From positions 450,504 through 514,503 of the forward strand of contig JADGEI010000001.1 in assembly GCA_016744455.1 (NCBI GenBank): a DNA stretch of 64,000 nt. The letters run 5' to 3'. The DNA comes from Alcanivoracaceae bacterium (lineage in GTDB: Bacteria > Pseudomonadota > Gammaproteobacteria > Xanthomonadales > Marinicellaceae). This document shows positions 1 to 9,347 of this stretch, piece after piece. Made by a program: the position numbers and the translations under genes. Below the pieces are notes generated by a model. It did not search any database and was not told where the DNA came from. It saw nothing but the letters and a program-made list of their open reading frames with translations. Positions within the stretch are counted from its first letter, which is position 1. Every line of letters starts with the position of its first letter.

Positions 1-134
1 ACCCCTGTGATTATTTTAGGATTTTGATAGTGAATTGCATGGCAAGCTGAGCAAACAGCTCTTTTGTGATCATCTGCTTTCGGTATTTTATAGACCACTT
101 CTGATCCACAATAGTTACAATACATGATTTTCAT
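1..134 (-). CDS. Nudix hydrolase with N-terminal zinc ribbon (N-terminal fragment)
   Basis: The minus strand from 134 reads 44 codons with no stop and runs off the window edge. It has a CxxC pair (C-N-Y-C), a second CxxC pair (C-S-A-C) and then the segment IHYQNPKI. This arrangement of a small zinc ribbon followed by HYxNPK is typical of the N-terminus of NudC/YjhB-like Nudix hydrolases, which cleave nucleoside diphosphate derivatives. The Nudix box itself lies outside the window, so substrate cannot be judged. ATG at 134 or at 125 (same frame) could be the start. It is divergent from the PHP gene at 291. Confidence 0.75.
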   Translation of the reverse strand, partial: MKIMYCNYCGSEVVYKIPKADDHKRAVCSACHAIHYQNPKIITG

Positions 135-239
135 AGTAGTTAATATTTTATCGAATAAACTGATAATACTTTAACATAGTTTCCAAAGCAATTTATTGGA
201 AGGTGCATAATGAAAATTCACCTAAAGACCACTTATGCT

Positions 240-269
240 TTGAATTATTAATGATTTTTACTATACAAT
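240..269 (+). promoter_or_regulatory. Possible promoter for the PHP-domain gene
   Basis: TTGAAT at 240-245 and TACAAT at 264-269 are separated by 18 bases; TATACA at 262 with 16-base spacing is an alternative. The site lies just upstream of the TTG start at 291 in the divergent intergenic region. It is a pattern match only. Confidence 0.35.
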
Positions 270-290
270 GAAAACACCTCAATTAATTCT

Positions 291-1112
291 TTGAAGAGAA
301 AAAATCTTTTGCTATTAGATTATCATTGCCATAGCCATTGTTCAGATGGTGAGTTATCGCCTGAACAATTAATTCAACTTGCAGAACAAAACGATGTAGA
401 AGTTTTGGCAATAACTGACCATGATACTATTGGTGCTTATAAGAAATTACCAGATACACACATTAAAATAGTTTCTGGTATTGAATTTTCAACGTGTTGG
501 AATAAAATCGGAGTGCATATTGTTGGACTGAATATTGACTTACATTCCAAAGAACTGTTGAAAGCAATTAATCTTCAACAAAAAGCAAGAAAGTATAGGG
601 CTGAAATAATCTCTAAAAAATTAGAGAAAGTTGGCCTTATAGGTGCCTATGAAAAATTAAACCATAAAAAACACATTGGACGACCCGATTTTGCTAAGTT
701 GCTTGTAGAAGCTGATATCTGTAAAAATCAGCAGCATGCATTTAAACAGTATTTGGGAGCAGGGAAAATAGGTGATGTAAAGAATGAATGGTTGAGTTTT
801 GAAGAAGTTATTGCAGTTATTAATCATGCTGGAGGTGTAGCTGTGCTCGCACACCCATTATATTATAAATTAACCAATGCTAAACTAAATAGATTGGTAT
901 CATATTTCGTTGTAGCGGGTGGTCAAGCTATAGAAGTGATTAATGGCTACCAAAACCTTGATAAAACGAAATACCTTGCTAAATTAGCTGGTTTTCATAA
1001 ATTGAAATCGTCAATTGGCTCAGATTTCCACTATAAAGAGGGCTGGTCAAAATTGGGTGTCAACTCTAATTTAGTTGAAAATTTGTTAACTTTTTCTCAT
1101 CAAGAATACTGA
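291..1112 (+). CDS. rnm: PHP-domain phosphoesterase, TrpH/RNase AM family
   Basis: A 273-residue polymerase/histidinol phosphatase (PHP) domain protein. Metal-binding motifs are visible in order: HCHSHCSDG near residue 12, ITDHDT near residue 41, GIEFS, then LAHP and SDFHY toward the end. The E. coli homologue YciV/TrpH (about 290 aa) is the 5'-3' exoribonuclease RNase AM, which trims rRNA 5' ends. It is soluble, with no signal peptide. The frame opens at TTG 291; the ATG at 268 is out of frame and soon stopped, and a second TTG at 309 is possible. Its last 27 bases overlap the 3' end of the convergent rlmG. The family is secure; exact substrate is inferred. Confidence 0.8.
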   Translation: MKRKNLLLLDYHCHSHCSDGELSPEQLIQLAEQNDVEVLAITDHDTIGAYKKLPDTHIKIVSGIEFSTCWNKIGVHIVGLNIDLHSKELLKAINLQQKARKYRAEIISKKLEKVGLIGAYEKLNHKKHIGRPDFAKLLVEADICKNQQHAFKQYLGAGKIGDVKNEWLSFEEVIAVINHAGGVAVLAHPLYYKLTNAKLNRLVSYFVVAGGQAIEVINGYQNLDKTKYLAKLAGFHKLKSSIGSDFHYKEGWSKLGVNSNLVENLLTFSHQEY

Positions 1113-2216
1113 AAATTTACGATTGTTTGCATGATTAATGACGTTGCCAAAGATACGTTTTAAGTGTGAATAATAAGGTAAATGCCTGTTAGCAATAACG
1201 ACAAAATGGCCTTTAGTCCTGAGTGTTTGATAAGATTGTTGGAACATTTGCAATGCTATATGCAAACCTATTGTGTGGGATTGATGAAATGGTGGGTTAC
1301 AGACGATTAAATCACTTGAGTTTTGATCAAAACCATCTAAACAGTTGTTAGTTACGAACAGGTGTTTTGCTATGTTTTCTAAATTGCTTTCTGCAGTGAG
1401 CTTCGCGGATGCTACGGCCATATAAGACTCATCAGTAAATATAACTTTAGCTTGTGGATAGGCAATGGCTAGGTTTAAACCGACAATACCATTGCCACAC
1501 CCTAAGTCGATAATGCTTTCTAGGGAATTAAATTTTGGTAAATTTTGCAATAAAAAACGAGTGCCTATGTCTAGCGATTTTTTAGAGAATACATTAGCAT
1601 GATTATAAATTATATATTTGCTGTTTTCCTGAAAAAAGTGAATAGGGTAAGAAGTGGTGCTCTTTTTGTGTGTGGGTTTAACATGAATTAATCTGGCTTT
1701 TTTTTGTGCTAGAGATGTAGTGGTTTCACCTAACATTTCTTGCAAAATAGTCCAAACAGTTTTAGGCATAGCTTTTATCATTCCAGCAACAATGATTTGA
1801 GTTTCGTTGTGTATGCTATCTCCTATTTTCGCCAAAAAATAGCGTAAATAATCCAAAGATTTCGGTGCCTTAATTAACACATAATCATAGACTAAGTCTA
1901 ATTTGGTCAGACTAGCTAAAATAGAGCTCTGTTCTAAGTGAAGAGTATTCGTTCTACTGTTTTCTTTAATAGCTAATTCGCTAATAATAGAATCAGTCAT
2001 ACTAACAGGTTTGTATTCATTTAATGCCAGAGTTAATGCACCAAAAGAGTCATTGAAAATTAATATGTTTTTATTCTTTAATTTGGTTTTCTGGGAATAC
2101 AAATTCTGTAGTAAATATTCATCAGCAGCATCCCATGCTTGGAGTCTCTGATCTTTAATCTTCGGATAACGCGAGAGGTTGAGTTGGTTGAACTGGGTAA
2201 AAAGCTCTGTTTGCAT
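1086..2216 (-). CDS. rlmG: 23S rRNA (guanine-N2)-methyltransferase RlmG
   Basis: 376 residues, close to E. coli RlmG (378). The N-terminus (LQAWDAADEYLL) matches the RlmG signature. An N-terminal inactive methyltransferase-like half is followed by the SAM-binding LGCGNGIVGL (about residue 239) and the catalytic NPPFHQ at 307-312, typical of exocyclic-amine methyltransferases. In E. coli the enzyme makes m2G1835 in 23S rRNA. RsmC is the closest alternative, but the N-terminal sequence favours RlmG. It is convergent with the PHP gene and divergent from the glutaredoxin-like gene. Confidence 0.88.
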   Translation of the reverse strand: MQTELFTQFNQLNLSRYPKIKDQRLQAWDAADEYLLQNLYSQKTKLKNKNILIFNDSFGALTLALNEYKPVSMTDSIISELAIKENSRTNTLHLEQSSILASLTKLDLVYDYVLIKAPKSLDYLRYFLAKIGDSIHNETQIIVAGMIKAMPKTVWTILQEMLGETTTSLAQKKARLIHVKPTHKKSTTSYPIHFFQENSKYIIYNHANVFSKKSLDIGTRFLLQNLPKFNSLESIIDLGCGNGIVGLNLAIAYPQAKVIFTDESYMAVASAKLTAESNLENIAKHLFVTNNCLDGFDQNSSDLIVCNPPFHQSHTIGLHIALQMFQQSYQTLRTKGHFVVIANRHLPYYSHLKRIFGNVINHANNRKFSVFLMRKS

Positions 2217-2259
2217 AGTTAAAGTATAAAAATCTAAAGTGATTTGATATTATAAGCCT

Positions 2260-2742
2260 ATGGTATCAATACCCCAAATAGCTAAAATTAAATTACTGAT
2301 GTTTTTATCTATATTGCCATCTTTTTCAGCGATTGGTGAAGTATATAAGTGGAAAGATGCAAATGGTGTGACTCATTACAGTGAAACTAAGCCAGAAAAT
2401 ACAGATGTAGTCGAATTTACTTTCAATACCTATAAGGATGTTAGTATAGAGGATGCTCCTGAGGCTTTTGTGTTTAAGCCAATTGAACGGAACCCTAAAC
2501 TTACACGTACATTTCCAAAACCTGTCATTATGTATTCTGCTGAATGGTGTGGTGTTTGTAAAAAAGCAAAAAAACACTTTAAACAAAAAAGAATACAGTA
2601 TACTGAGTACGATGTTGATAAAAGTAAATCAGCTAAAGCGCGTTTTAAAAAACTAGGAGGTAAGGGTGTACCAATTATTTTGGTCGGTAAAAAACGTATG
2701 AATGGCTTTAGTGTTGCGGGTTTCAATAGAATATATCACTAG
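2260..2742 (+). CDS. Exported DUF4124-glutaredoxin-like protein
   Basis: 160 residues. A hydrophobic N-terminus (residues 10-24) looks like a signal peptide. It is followed by a DUF4124-type strand module (EVYKWKDANGVTHYSE, about 27-42). The C-terminal half is a glutaredoxin/thioredoxin-like fold with a redox motif C97-G-V-C100 and a VPIILV segment near the conserved cis-proline. The protein probably acts on thiols in the periplasm. No partner is visible; the downstream cNMP-EAL gene starts 20 bases later and may be cotranscribed. No clear ribosome binding site precedes ATG 2260. Confidence 0.75.
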   Translation: MVSIPQIAKIKLLMFLSILPSFSAIGEVYKWKDANGVTHYSETKPENTDVVEFTFNTYKDVSIEDAPEAFVFKPIERNPKLTRTFPKPVIMYSAEWCGVCKKAKKHFKQKRIQYTEYDVDKSKSAKARFKKLGGKGVPIILVGKKRMNGFSVAGFNRIYH

Positions 2743-2762
2743 AAACGTGGTAACATATCATT

Positions 2763-3923
2763 ATGTCTGATGCTCACGTAATAAAATATTTGAAAGGCGA
2801 ACAGATTTTTCATGTTGGTGACAGTGCTAATTGTGCCTATATTGTTGAATCTGGCGAAATTGCTTTGTTTTCTGATACAAAAGAAGGAGATCTTATTGCT
2901 ACCCTAGAGAAGGGAGAGTTGTTAGGTGAGATGGGAGTCATTAATGGTTTGGATAGATCGGTGAGTGCATTTGCGAATACGGATGTTGAATTACTCGTGA
3001 TAGATAGTGAGCAAATCACAATGAGATTACAAAACTCAGATCCAATAATTCGTGGCGTTATGGAGGTTTTACTTAGGCGAATTCGAAATATGTTAGGAGA
3101 TGGAGATTCTACTAATTCAAAAAATAATATTGTTGTAACAGAAGGGATGCATAAAATTCGTTTTGAAAAGGAAATGTTTTTGGCATTTGATAACGATGAA
3201 ATAATCAATGTCTATCAACCCATGGTATCTTTGGAAGATGGCGAAATTGCTGGATTTGAAGCGCTAAGTCGTTGGCGTCATCCAGAAAAAGGTATGATTT
3301 CACCTTTTGAGTTTATTTCTTTAGCAGAGGAAAGCGATTTCATTGTACCAATGGGGCTGAAAATATTTGATAGTGCTTGCAAGCAACTTGTTGAATTTCA
3401 AGCCATACGTGATCAAGCAAATGTGGGTTCGCCTCCGCTTTTTATGAGTATAAATGTCTCTGCAGCTCAGTTAGCCGCAGCAAATTTTTTAAATGAAGTC
3501 AAAAAAATCGCAACAAAATATGCTATAAACCCTTCGAACATCAAAATCGAAATTACAGAGAGTATGGTGGTCGACTATAAAAGTGTTCAATCATGGATTG
3601 ATGAATGCAGTGAGTTTGGTTTCAAGCTTTCTTTAGATGACTTTGGCACAGGTCATTCAGGTTTCGAGCATTTATTGGAGTTGGATTTTCATACAATCAA
3701 AATTGATCAAACATTCGTAAAATCGATGACTAGCAACCCCAAAAGTCTCATATTGCTAGAGATGATTACAACAATGGCTCAACGCATGAAAATGTCAATA
3801 GTTGCAGAAGGTATTGAAGATTTAAATAGCGCTAATAAGCTTAAAGAAATGGGTGTTAATTATGGTCAAGGTTACTATTTTTTCAAACCAATGAATCGGC
3901 ATGATTTGTTGAAAATTTTGTAA
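2763..3923 (+). CDS. Cyclic-nucleotide-binding domain + EAL phosphodiesterase fusion
   Basis: 386 residues. Residues 5-115 form a cNMP-binding (CAP-like) beta barrel with GELLGEMGVI. Residues about 135-386 form an EAL domain for c-di-GMP hydrolysis. The catalytic set looks complete: E166-A-L, N231, E263 in EITES, D292-D293 in DDFGTG, K313, E349 and Q369. It has no membrane segment, so it is a soluble c-di-GMP phosphodiesterase whose activity may be set by a bound nucleotide. It lies directly upstream of gyrA but gyrA has its own promoter. Ligand identity cannot be told from sequence. Confidence 0.85.
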   Translation: MSDAHVIKYLKGEQIFHVGDSANCAYIVESGEIALFSDTKEGDLIATLEKGELLGEMGVINGLDRSVSAFANTDVELLVIDSEQITMRLQNSDPIIRGVMEVLLRRIRNMLGDGDSTNSKNNIVVTEGMHKIRFEKEMFLAFDNDEIINVYQPMVSLEDGEIAGFEALSRWRHPEKGMISPFEFISLAEESDFIVPMGLKIFDSACKQLVEFQAIRDQANVGSPPLFMSINVSAAQLAAANFLNEVKKIATKYAINPSNIKIEITESMVVDYKSVQSWIDECSEFGFKLSLDDFGTGHSGFEHLLELDFHTIKIDQTFVKSMTSNPKSLILLEMITTMAQRMKMSIVAEGIEDLNSANKLKEMGVNYGQGYYFFKPMNRHDLLKIL

Positions 3924-3941
3924 GTATAGCCATGCTTATTA

Positions 3942-3950
3942 TGGTATAAT
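3942..3950 (+). promoter_or_regulatory. Extended -10 promoter for gyrA
   Basis: TGGTATAAT is a perfect TATAAT (3945-3950) preceded by a TG extension. It sits 37 bases before the gyrA ATG. No good -35 hexamer is seen at the normal distance, which is common for extended -10 promoters. Confidence 0.55.
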
Positions 3951-3987
3951 CCTTCGATTGTAAAAACACAACGGAAAAGCGAAAAAC

Positions 3988-6540
3988 ATGGTCGATGAAA
4001 CCACTGGAAATTCAGATATTCAAAAAGTAAATCTCGAAGATGAGATGAAAAAATCTTACCTTGATTATGCCATGAGTGTAATTGTTGGTAGGGCATTGCC
4101 AGATGTGCGTGATGGCTTAAAACCAGTGCATCGCCGTGTACTATTTGCCATGAGTGAATTAGGCAATGATTGGAATAAATCCTATAAGAAATCTGCTCGT
4201 ATCGTAGGTGATGTTATTGGTAAATATCACCCACATGGAGATACTGCAGTTTACGATACAATCGTACGTCTAGCTCAACCATTTTCAATGCGTTATATGT
4301 TGGTTGACGGACAAGGTAATTTTGGTTCGGTAGATGGAGATTCTGCTGCGGCCATGCGTTATACAGAAATTAGAATGTCAAAAATCGCTCATCAATTGTT
4401 GGCAGACATAGACAAAGATACCGTTGATTTTAGGGCCAATTATGATGAGTCTGAGCATGAACCTGTTGTGTTACCGTCAAGAGTACCTGCATTATTGGTA
4501 AATGGTTCTTCAGGTATTGCTGTTGGTATGGCAACAAATATTCCTCCACATAATTTAACAGAAGTTATCAACGCTGTGATTGCTATGTCATATAATAATG
4601 ATATAACACTTGATGAATTGATGGAGCATCTCCCTGGACCGGATTTTCCAACAGCTGCCATTATTAATGGCTCAAAAGGAATTCGTGAAGCCTATGAAAC
4701 TGGTAAAGGCAAAATCTATATGCGTGCCAAAACGCATATTGAAATAGATGAATCTACTGGAAAGCAAACAATAATTGTAGATGAACTTCCTTACCAGGTT
4801 AATAAAGCTAAATTAATCGAAAAAATTGCAGAACTCCTGAAAATTAAACGCATAGAAGGGATTACAGCTTTACGTGATGAGTCAGATAAAGATGGAATGC
4901 GTGTTGTTATTGAGATGCGCCGCGGTGAAGTTGCTGAAGTAATGTTGAATCAGTTGTTTAAATTGACGCAATTACAAACGGTTTTTGGTATGAATATGGT
5001 TGCTCTTGTCGATGGACAGCCTGAGTTACTAACATTAAGACAAATTATTAGTGCTTTCCTAAAACACAGACGGGAAGTGATTGTTCGTAGAACTTTGTTT
5101 TTGTTGAAAAAAGCGCGTGCAAGAGCACATATCTTAGAAGGTTTGGCAGTAGCTTTAGCAAATATTGATGAAATTATTGCTTTGATTAAAGCATCTGACA
5201 ACCCAAGTGTTGCACGTGAGGCGCTCTTATCAAAAAGATGGAAATCAGAATTAATTAAATCCATGTTATCTGGTGATGCTAATTTATGTCGCCCAGAAGA
5301 TTTATCTGATGAATTTGGCATGTTTGATGATGGTTATCAATTATCACCAATTCAAGCTAAAGCAATTCTTGACCTACAGCTCCATCGTTTAACAGGACTA
5401 GAACAAGAAAAACTCACCAATGAATTTAAAGAAATTATAGTTAAAATCCAAGAGTTTATCGAGATTTTAACAAACCCTGATAGATTGCTTGAAGTTGTTC
5501 GTGAGGAGTTGGAAGAAGTTAAAGAGAGTTTTGGCGATGCGCGACGTTCGGTAATCATTGAACACCAAATGCATTTGACTATGGAAGACCTGATAACTGA
5601 AGAAGAGGTAGTGGTCACTTTGTCACATGCAGGTTATGCAAAAATGCAACAGTTGGATGTGTATCAAGCTCAGAGGCGTGGCGGTAAAGGTAAGGTCGCT
5701 ACAAAAATGAAGGAAGAAGACTTTGTAGAGCGTCTATGGATAACAAATACACATGATACCCTTTTATGTTTTAGTAATAAGGGTAAGCTGTATTGGCTGA
5801 AAGTGTATGAACTTCCGATGGCATCTAGAACAGCACGTGGGAAACCATTGGTTAACTTGTTGCCACTAGACAAGGGTGAAAGAATCACAGCTATACTCCC
5901 TGTTCGAGACTACGAAGAAGATAAATTTATTTTCTTTTCAACTGCCATGGGTGTTGTGAAAAAATCACCATTAACAAACTTTAAAAATGTACGTGCAAAT
6001 GGCGTCATAGGTTTAAGCTTACTAGAAGGTGATCATCTTATTAATGTAGAAATAACCGATGGAAGTAAAGAAGTGCTATTGTTTACAACTGGAGGTAAGT
6101 GCGTAAGATTTGATGAGTCTTGTGTAAGATCAATGGGTAGAACAGCTCGAGGTGTTCGAGGTATTAAACTCAAAGATAACCAAAAAGTTGTATCAATGTT
6201 TGTAGCAGATGAAGGCAATGTGTTGGTTTGCACTGAAAATGGTTTTGGTAAGCAAACTAGATTAGATGAGTTTCGTAAAATTAATCGTGGTGGGCAAGGT
6301 GTAATTGCTATTCAATGTTCAGAACGAAATGGTGATGTGATTGGAGCTTGTCAAGTTGTTGAAAAAGATGAAATTATGCTGATTAGTAATGGCGGAACAC
6401 TTGTGCGCACCAAGGCCAGTGGTATCTCAACAGTTGGTAGAAATACCCAAGGTGTAACTTTGATACGTATTGCAAAAAATGAAAAACTCGTCAGTGTCGC
6501 TAAAATCGCCCATATTGAAGGCGAAGACGAAGAAGAGTAA
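3988..6540 (+). CDS. gyrA: DNA gyrase subunit A
   Basis: 850 residues. It carries the GyrA breakage-reunion domain with catalytic Tyr125 (AMRYTEIRM) and the quinolone-resistance region. A six-bladed C-terminal beta-pinwheel includes the gyrase box QRRGGKGK starting at residue 562, which separates it from ParC. With GyrB it introduces negative supercoils. The residue equivalent to E. coli Ser83 is Thr86 ([10 protein letters not shown]) and the Asp87 equivalent is Asp90. The acidic C-terminal tail is EGEDEEE. A hairpin terminator follows. The start is ATG 3988. Confidence 0.97.
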   Translation: MVDETTGNSDIQKVNLEDEMKKSYLDYAMSVIVGRALPDVRDGLKPVHRRVLFAMSELGNDWNKSYKKSARIVGDVIGKYHPHGDTAVYDTIVRLAQPFSMRYMLVDGQGNFGSVDGDSAAAMRYTEIRMSKIAHQLLADIDKDTVDFRANYDESEHEPVVLPSRVPALLVNGSSGIAVGMATNIPPHNLTEVINAVIAMSYNNDITLDELMEHLPGPDFPTAAIINGSKGIREAYETGKGKIYMRAKTHIEIDESTGKQTIIVDELPYQVNKAKLIEKIAELLKIKRIEGITALRDESDKDGMRVVIEMRRGEVAEVMLNQLFKLTQLQTVFGMNMVALVDGQPELLTLRQIISAFLKHRREVIVRRTLFLLKKARARAHILEGLAVALANIDEIIALIKASDNPSVAREALLSKRWKSELIKSMLSGDANLCRPEDLSDEFGMFDDGYQLSPIQAKAILDLQLHRLTGLEQEKLTNEFKEIIVKIQEFIEILTNPDRLLEVVREELEEVKESFGDARRSVIIEHQMHLTMEDLITEEEVVVTLSHAGYAKMQQLDVYQAQRRGGKGKVATKMKEEDFVERLWITNTHDTLLCFSNKGKLYWLKVYELPMASRTARGKPLVNLLPLDKGERITAILPVRDYEEDKFIFFSTAMGVVKKSPLTNFKNVRANGVIGLSLLEGDHLINVEITDGSKEVLLFTTGGKCVRFDESCVRSMGRTARGVRGIKLKDNQKVVSMFVADEGNVLVCTENGFGKQTRLDEFRKINRGGQGVIAIQCSERNGDVIGACQVVEKDEIMLISNGGTLVRTKASGISTVGRNTQGVTLIRIAKNEKLVSVAKIAHIEGEDEEE

Positions 6541-6553
6541 AGCGTACTCTAAT

Positions 6554-6581
6554 AAGCCCCAGTTCAAATGATCTGGGGTTT
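6554..6581 (+). terminator. Rho-independent terminator after gyrA
   Basis: CCCCAG at 6557-6562 pairs with CTGGGG at 6573-6578, extended by AAG/TTT to a nine-pair stem, and is followed by TTTG. It lies 13 bases after the gyrA stop and just before the ATG of the next gene. Confidence 0.75.
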
Positions 6582-6587
6582 GTATTT

Positions 6588-7073
6588 ATGTTTATTTTTC
6601 ACTACAAACGTTATAATGTTATTCGTGGAGCTATTGTTTATAGTGTCTTTGATGCCCTTGCTGCAATTTACCTAAATCAATTCTCTTGGCTAAGATTCTT
6701 TGGTGTTATGTTAGTAGGAGCAACAATCTACACGTTTGAAATTCCTAACTATTTTCGATGGATCGAGTCAAAGTGTATAAAATACGTAGGTTTTCGGCAT
6801 CAATTAATCAAGACATTCTTTGCCTTGTTGTATTTTAATCCTTTGTGGATAGCTCGGCATTTGTTAATTATAGAAGTTTTAACCTATGGTTCGGCAGGCT
6901 ACTATATTATTGAGATAGCTTTAAAATCATTTATCGTAAATATACCTATATCTGTTTTAGTTAATTTCTTTATTCAGAATCAAGTAAAGTTGAATTATAG
7001 GTATCTAGCTAGCGCTATTTTTTCAGGTGTTATGGCGATATACTATGCCTTTGGGAAAGCATTGTTTTTATGA
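6588..7073 (+). CDS. Small multi-pass membrane protein, faintly AlaE-like
   Basis: 161 residues with about four hydrophobic segments (roughly 20-32, 38-55, 75-105 and 115-160). The spacing and a few positions (FALLYFNPLWIA; a later NIPISVL) faintly resemble the L-alanine exporter AlaE, but I cannot support that assignment by eye. The stop overlaps the start of the XdhC-family gene (ATGA at 7070-7073), so the two are translationally coupled. The ATG lies only a few bases after the gyrA terminator, and no promoter is evident. Function unknown. Confidence 0.6.
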   Translation: MFIFHYKRYNVIRGAIVYSVFDALAAIYLNQFSWLRFFGVMLVGATIYTFEIPNYFRWIESKCIKYVGFRHQLIKTFFALLYFNPLWIARHLLIIEVLTYGSAGYYIIEIALKSFIVNIPISVLVNFFIQNQVKLNYRYLASAIFSGVMAIYYAFGKALFL

Positions 7074-7996
7074 ATATTTGGAAAAAAATACAGTTATTAT
7101 TAGAATCTAATCATTGTATGTATCTGCTTACCGTTGTTGAGTCAAAGGGTAGTGCTCCGGGGCGCGTTGGTTTTAAGATGGTTGTGGCAGATAATGCTGA
7201 GTTATTTGGTTCTATTGGTGGCGGAATCATGGAATATAATTTGGTGGAAAAAGCTAAGTCATTATTGGTGGCCGGTATTACAAAACAACCCCTCATAGAG
7301 CAAGTACATAAAGGTGGTACAAGTGTTAGTTCGGGTATGATTTGCTCAGGTTCACAGATTATTGCCTTTAACTATTTAACAAGAGATGATTTATTGATAG
7401 TTTCATCATGTACTCAATCGCCACAGATGTTGGAATATTCTCCTAAAGGGATTAAGCCTATCGCACTAGATGAAAAACCTTGTTTTTTAATGAAATTCGC
7501 TGACGTATGGTGTTATCGAGAATTGACTTCTATCAAACCAAAAGTGCATATTTTTGGGGCAGGCCATGTGAGTTTGCCAACATCAGAGCTTTTGATGAAA
7601 ATGGGTTTTAATGTATTTTTGTACGACAATCGTAACAATTTAAATACATTTGATGACAATACCTGTGTTTCGGCTAAGACAATTCTAGATTATCGTGATG
7701 TGTTATCTCAATTAACTATAGATAGAAATGATTATGTTTTATTGATGACACATAAATTTACTGAGGATAAATTATTGTTGTTTCAGTTACTTGATATTCA
7801 AGTTAATTACCTAGGTGTATTAGGTAGCCATAACAAGATAAGTGTAATGTTCAAAGATTTGCTCAAAAAAGGAGCCACCCAATCTCAGTTAGATAAAGTG
7901 CATGCCCCCATTGGCCTTGACATTAACAGTCAAACAACTCAAGAAATAGCAGTGAGTATCGTTGCTGAGATGATAAAAGAAAAAAATTCAGTTTAG
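7070..7996 (+). CDS. XdhC/CoxI family protein
   Basis: 308 residues. The N-terminal XdhC/CoxI domain has SKGSAPGRVG and SIGGGIMEYN. The C-terminal Rossmann-like domain has HIFGAGHVSLP (about residue 160) and GVLGSHNKI. XdhC proteins bind molybdenum cofactor and help sulfurate and insert it into xanthine dehydrogenase-type enzymes. No molybdo-hydroxylase gene is in the window, but the moaACDE genes are at 57.9-60.0 kb. It is coupled to the preceding membrane protein by a 4-base overlap and convergent with the kinase (3 bases between stops). Confidence 0.85.
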   Translation: MNIWKKIQLLLESNHCMYLLTVVESKGSAPGRVGFKMVVADNAELFGSIGGGIMEYNLVEKAKSLLVAGITKQPLIEQVHKGGTSVSSGMICSGSQIIAFNYLTRDDLLIVSSCTQSPQMLEYSPKGIKPIALDEKPCFLMKFADVWCYRELTSIKPKVHIFGAGHVSLPTSELLMKMGFNVFLYDNRNNLNTFDDNTCVSAKTILDYRDVLSQLTIDRNDYVLLMTHKFTEDKLLLFQLLDIQVNYLGVLGSHNKISVMFKDLLKKGATQSQLDKVHAPIGLDINSQTTQEIAVSIVAEMIKEKNSV

Positions 7997-7999
7997 TTA

Positions 8000-9181
8000 T
8001 TAATTGTCAGGACATTCAGCTAATATTTTTTGATAAAAGCCTGGGTTGTAATCTTTAATAAAGCCCCTGGCATCGGCATCTTTACAATCAAAATCAGTTA
8101 ATATTTTTTTATAATTTAACTCCGCACTACCATAGTTTTCAAATTTCAAAAATGATTTTGCTGCTTTTCTTAACGTGCCTAATTCAACTTTTTGTGCAGG
8201 GGTTAAATCTAGTGTTTTAATTTCAATTTTTTCCTGCATTGACCACCAAGTTCCGATACCAATAACACCAAGAGCAATGACTGTTGATAAAAGGTAAATT
8301 ATTTTTTTACTCGATTTTGCTCTAAACTCTGTTATCGGAACAAAGCCCTGGGTTGTGCTCATGTTGCTACGTCCCAAACGCTGTATCCATTTGTTTAAAA
8401 TTAAACTGAGTTGGTCGGCAGATTGGTACCTATCATCCGGATCTTTTGCTAGCAACTTATTCAAAATAGGCTGTAAAGCTTTTTTGTCATCCGGCAAAGA
8501 TGGAGGAGGTTCGTGCACATGTGCATAGCTGACGGCAAAAGTGTCTTCACCTTCAAATAATTTTTTACCAATTAGCATTTCATACATAACAACACCCAAG
8601 GCATATAAATCTGAACGTTCATCAATTTCTTTGCCAAGTGCTCTTTCTGGGCTCATGTAATGTGGTGTACCAACAACTGCGCCAATCCGTGTAAATTCAC
8701 TAATTTGGCCTTGTGCTTTTGCAATTCCGAAATCTAATAAAACAGCCTTGCCTTCGTCATTAAACATGATGTTTTCAGGTTTAATGTCTCGATGTAATGT
8801 TTTGCGTTTATGTGAATGAGCCAAAGCACCACTAACGTCCCTAGTAATGTTCAGAACATCTAAATCACATAAACCGCCTTTTTCAATTTTTTGTTTTAAA
8901 TCACCGCCAGAGAGGATTTCCATGGCAAGGTAATAATTTTTTTCTACGACACCACAAGCAAAAACCGTAACGATATTGGGGTGGTTAAATTGAGCAACTG
9001 TATCACCTTCACGTTTTAAATCATCTAAGATTTTTGGGTCATTGGCATTTGGTGATACTATCTTAATTGCTACTTTGCGTTTTGGTTGCAATTGTTCACC
9101 AAGAAATACTTTAGCCATTCCGCCTTTGCCGATTTCTTTAATGATTTTAAAATTAGGAATATTTAACAGTTCTTCTGACAC
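8000..9181 (-). CDS. Transmembrane Ser/Thr protein kinase (PknB type)
   Basis: 393 residues. The kinase domain spans about residues 10-265: glycine-rich loop GKGGMAKV, ATP lysine K40 (VAIKIV), catalytic loop HRDIKPEN near residue 131, DFGIAKA and the activation-loop GTPHYMSPE. One transmembrane helix (KKIIYLLSTVIALGVIG, about residue 295) is followed by a short extracytoplasmic tail of about 75 residues with no PASTA repeats. All catalytic residues appear present, so it should be active. Substrates are unknown and no cognate phosphatase is nearby. It is divergent from the WS/DGAT gene. Confidence 0.9.
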   Translation of the reverse strand: MSEELLNIPNFKIIKEIGKGGMAKVFLGEQLQPKRKVAIKIVSPNANDPKILDDLKREGDTVAQFNHPNIVTVFACGVVEKNYYLAMEILSGGDLKQKIEKGGLCDLDVLNITRDVSGALAHSHKRKTLHRDIKPENIMFNDEGKAVLLDFGIAKAQGQISEFTRIGAVVGTPHYMSPERALGKEIDERSDLYALGVVMYEMLIGKKLFEGEDTFAVSYAHVHEPPPSLPDDKKALQPILNKLLAKDPDDRYQSADQLSLILNKWIQRLGRSNMSTTQGFVPITEFRAKSSKKIIYLLSTVIALGVIGIGTWWSMQEKIEIKTLDLTPAQKVELGTLRKAAKSFLKFENYGSAELNYKKILTDFDCKDADARGFIKDYNPGFYQKILAECPDN

Positions 9182-9347
9182 ATTTTGACTCGGTTAATCT
9201 TATACGATATTCTAATAGAGATTTTTTTATAAGTATATTAGTTCAGAACAATTAATTAACATTCATTAATAATTAAGTGATTATTCTCGGACAAGTTAAC
9301 TTACAACATGATAGAATTGACTTTCTCAGGGTAATAACAATAAATCT

